Assembly: GCA_013041995.1 (NCBI GenBank)
Contig: JABDRA010000067.1
Span: 1 to 7,299 of the forward strand
DNA: 7,299 nt
Direction: 5' to 3'
Source: Anderseniella sp.
GTDB lineage: Bacteria; Pseudomonadota; Alphaproteobacteria; Rhizobiales; Aestuariivirgaceae
The position numbers and the translations under genes are program-made. A model generated the notes under the pieces. The model was not told where the DNA came from. It was given only the letters and a program-made list of their open reading frames with translations, and made no database searches. Shown piece after piece: positions 6,425 to 7,299 of this stretch; the first letter of the stretch is position 1, and every line of letters starts with the position of its first letter.

Positions 6425-7299
6425 GACTTTGTATCCTTGTCTTGTGGGGTCACAATGAGGGTGAGCCCGTCAATCGAGCTCACATTGACCGATCGCCCCG
6501 GCTGGAGTTCTGACGTGGCGCGGGCGCTCCAGATTTCGCCGTGTACCCGTACATGTCCGTGACCATCTTGCCAGTCGATCACCTTGGCACGGCTATCGAG
6601 GAGCTGCTCAGGACCGGTGACGACCGCCCGCTTACGGGAGCGCAAGAGCATCATCATCACAACGAAAAATAGCCCCGCGCTAACGGCCGCGACCGAACCG
6701 ATCAGCATCGGCGAGACTGTGAAACCTGGAGCATCGACGTCCATTAACATGATCGAGCCGATGACGAAGGCGGTGGCTCCACCAAGCCCTAGTGCACCGA
6801 AGCTTGGCACGAAAGCTTCGCTGATCATGAGGCTGACGCCGATCACCACCAGGGCAAGCCCCGAATAATTTATGGGGAGAACGTGGAAGGCGTAAAGGGC
6901 CAGGATCAAGCAAATCGCACCAACTACGCCAGGAATGATCGCCCCTGGACTGTAAAACTCGAACAATAGTCCGTAAATGCCGATAAGCATCAGAATATAT
7001 GCGATGTTTGGATTAGTAATGACACCGAGGAGTCGTGTTCGCCAGTCGGCCTCATAGCGTGTCACCGTCAAGCCCTGAGTGTTGAGCTGCCTTCGCCCAA
7101 ATTCAGTTGTGACCACATGCCCATCGAGCTGCTTCAACAAGTCCGCGACATTGGCGGCTAGAAACCCTACGACCTGCTCGGCGAGTGCATCCTCGGCACT
7201 CAGGCTAGCCGCCTCTCGCACTGCCTTCTCGGCCCATTCGACGTTACGCCCACGCATCTGAGCGAGGCTTCTGATATAGGCAACCGCGTCGCTCACGGC
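6421..7299 (-). CDS. Long-form NfeD membrane protein, protease-NfeD type (5' end outside the window)
   Basis: About 292 C-terminal residues are present and the frame remains open to the right edge. A GTG near the edge is internal, not the start. The first 60 or so residues ([43 protein letters not shown]) match the end of the ClpP/SppA-like serine protease domain of long NfeD proteins, so the catalytic serine and probably the lysine lie beyond the window. Next come several membrane segments (about 95-115, 120-140, 143-162, 168-185, 195-220) with the PGAIIPG and [12 protein letters not shown] loops. A C-terminal OB-fold NfeDC domain (about 230-290) contains [20 protein letters not shown]. In characterised homologues the protease cleaves the hydrophobic C-terminus of the partner stomatin, and the OB-fold likely contacts it. 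The stop overlaps the slipin start as ATGA, a classic nfeD-slipin operon. The presence of the protease remnant separates it from short NfeD forms. Confidence 0.92.
   Translation of the reverse strand, partial: AVSDAVAYIRSLAQMRGRNVEWAEKAVREAASLSAEDALAEQVVGFLAANVADLLKQLDGHVVTTEFGRRQLNTQGLTVTRYEADWRTRLLGVITNPNIAYILMLIGIYGLLFEFYSPGAIIPGVVGAICLILALYAFHVLPINYSGLALVVIGVSLMISEAFVPSFGALGLGGATAFVIGSIMLMDVDAPGFTVSPMLIGSVAAVSAGLFFVVMMMLLRSRKRAVVTGPEQLLDSRAKVIDWQDGHGHVRVHGEIWSARATSELQPGRSVNVSSIDGLTLIVTPQDKDTKS

Overview
The window looks like chromosomal DNA from a proteobacterium, most likely an alphaproteobacterium. The reasons are GC-rich codon use, Shine-Dalgarno-led genes, an NfeD/slipin pair, and a small basic-acidic protein of a type I associate with that class. 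No lineage marker (rRNA, tRNA) is present, so this placement is tentative. There are no mobile elements, CRISPR arrays or RNA genes that I can support.

Left part (1-4368, all on the minus strand): a fatty-acid activation and acyl-transfer pair. The upstream gene (4368 down to 2596) is a complete 590-residue long-chain acyl-CoA synthetase with a GTG start. About 100 bases downstream begins a multidomain protein. It has an N-terminal acyl carrier protein (ACP), then a fatty acyl-AMP-ligase-like adenylation domain, then a PlsC-type acyltransferase that runs off the left edge. This second gene is broken by one frameshift near 2012-2022, between the start of the ligase domain and its remainder. 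It therefore appears as two overlapping open frames (2495-1845 and 2032-2), which I annotate as two pieces of one gene.

Middle (4369-4737): a divergent, roughly 370-base regulatory gap. It holds two candidate FNR/FixK-type sites (TTGAT-N4-ATCAA-like), one placed suitably for each flanking gene. To its right, on the plus strand, is a 177-residue UspA-family universal stress protein (4738-5271) with an ATP-binding signature.

Right part (5333-7299, minus strand): reading in the direction of transcription, the 3' part of a long NfeD-type membrane protein (protease tail, membrane segments, C-terminal OB-fold) overlaps by ATGA a complete slipin/stomatin-like SPFH protein. An inverted-repeat-rich gap follows, then a small 60-residue uncharacterised protein that converges on the Usp gene.

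Taken together, the genes suggest a membrane-maintenance and stress neighbourhood: fatty acids are activated (as CoA thioesters, and as ACP thioesters in the fused protein) and re-esterified, beside a stress protein and a membrane-microdomain/proteolysis pair. The functional link between the two halves is inference from proximity only.
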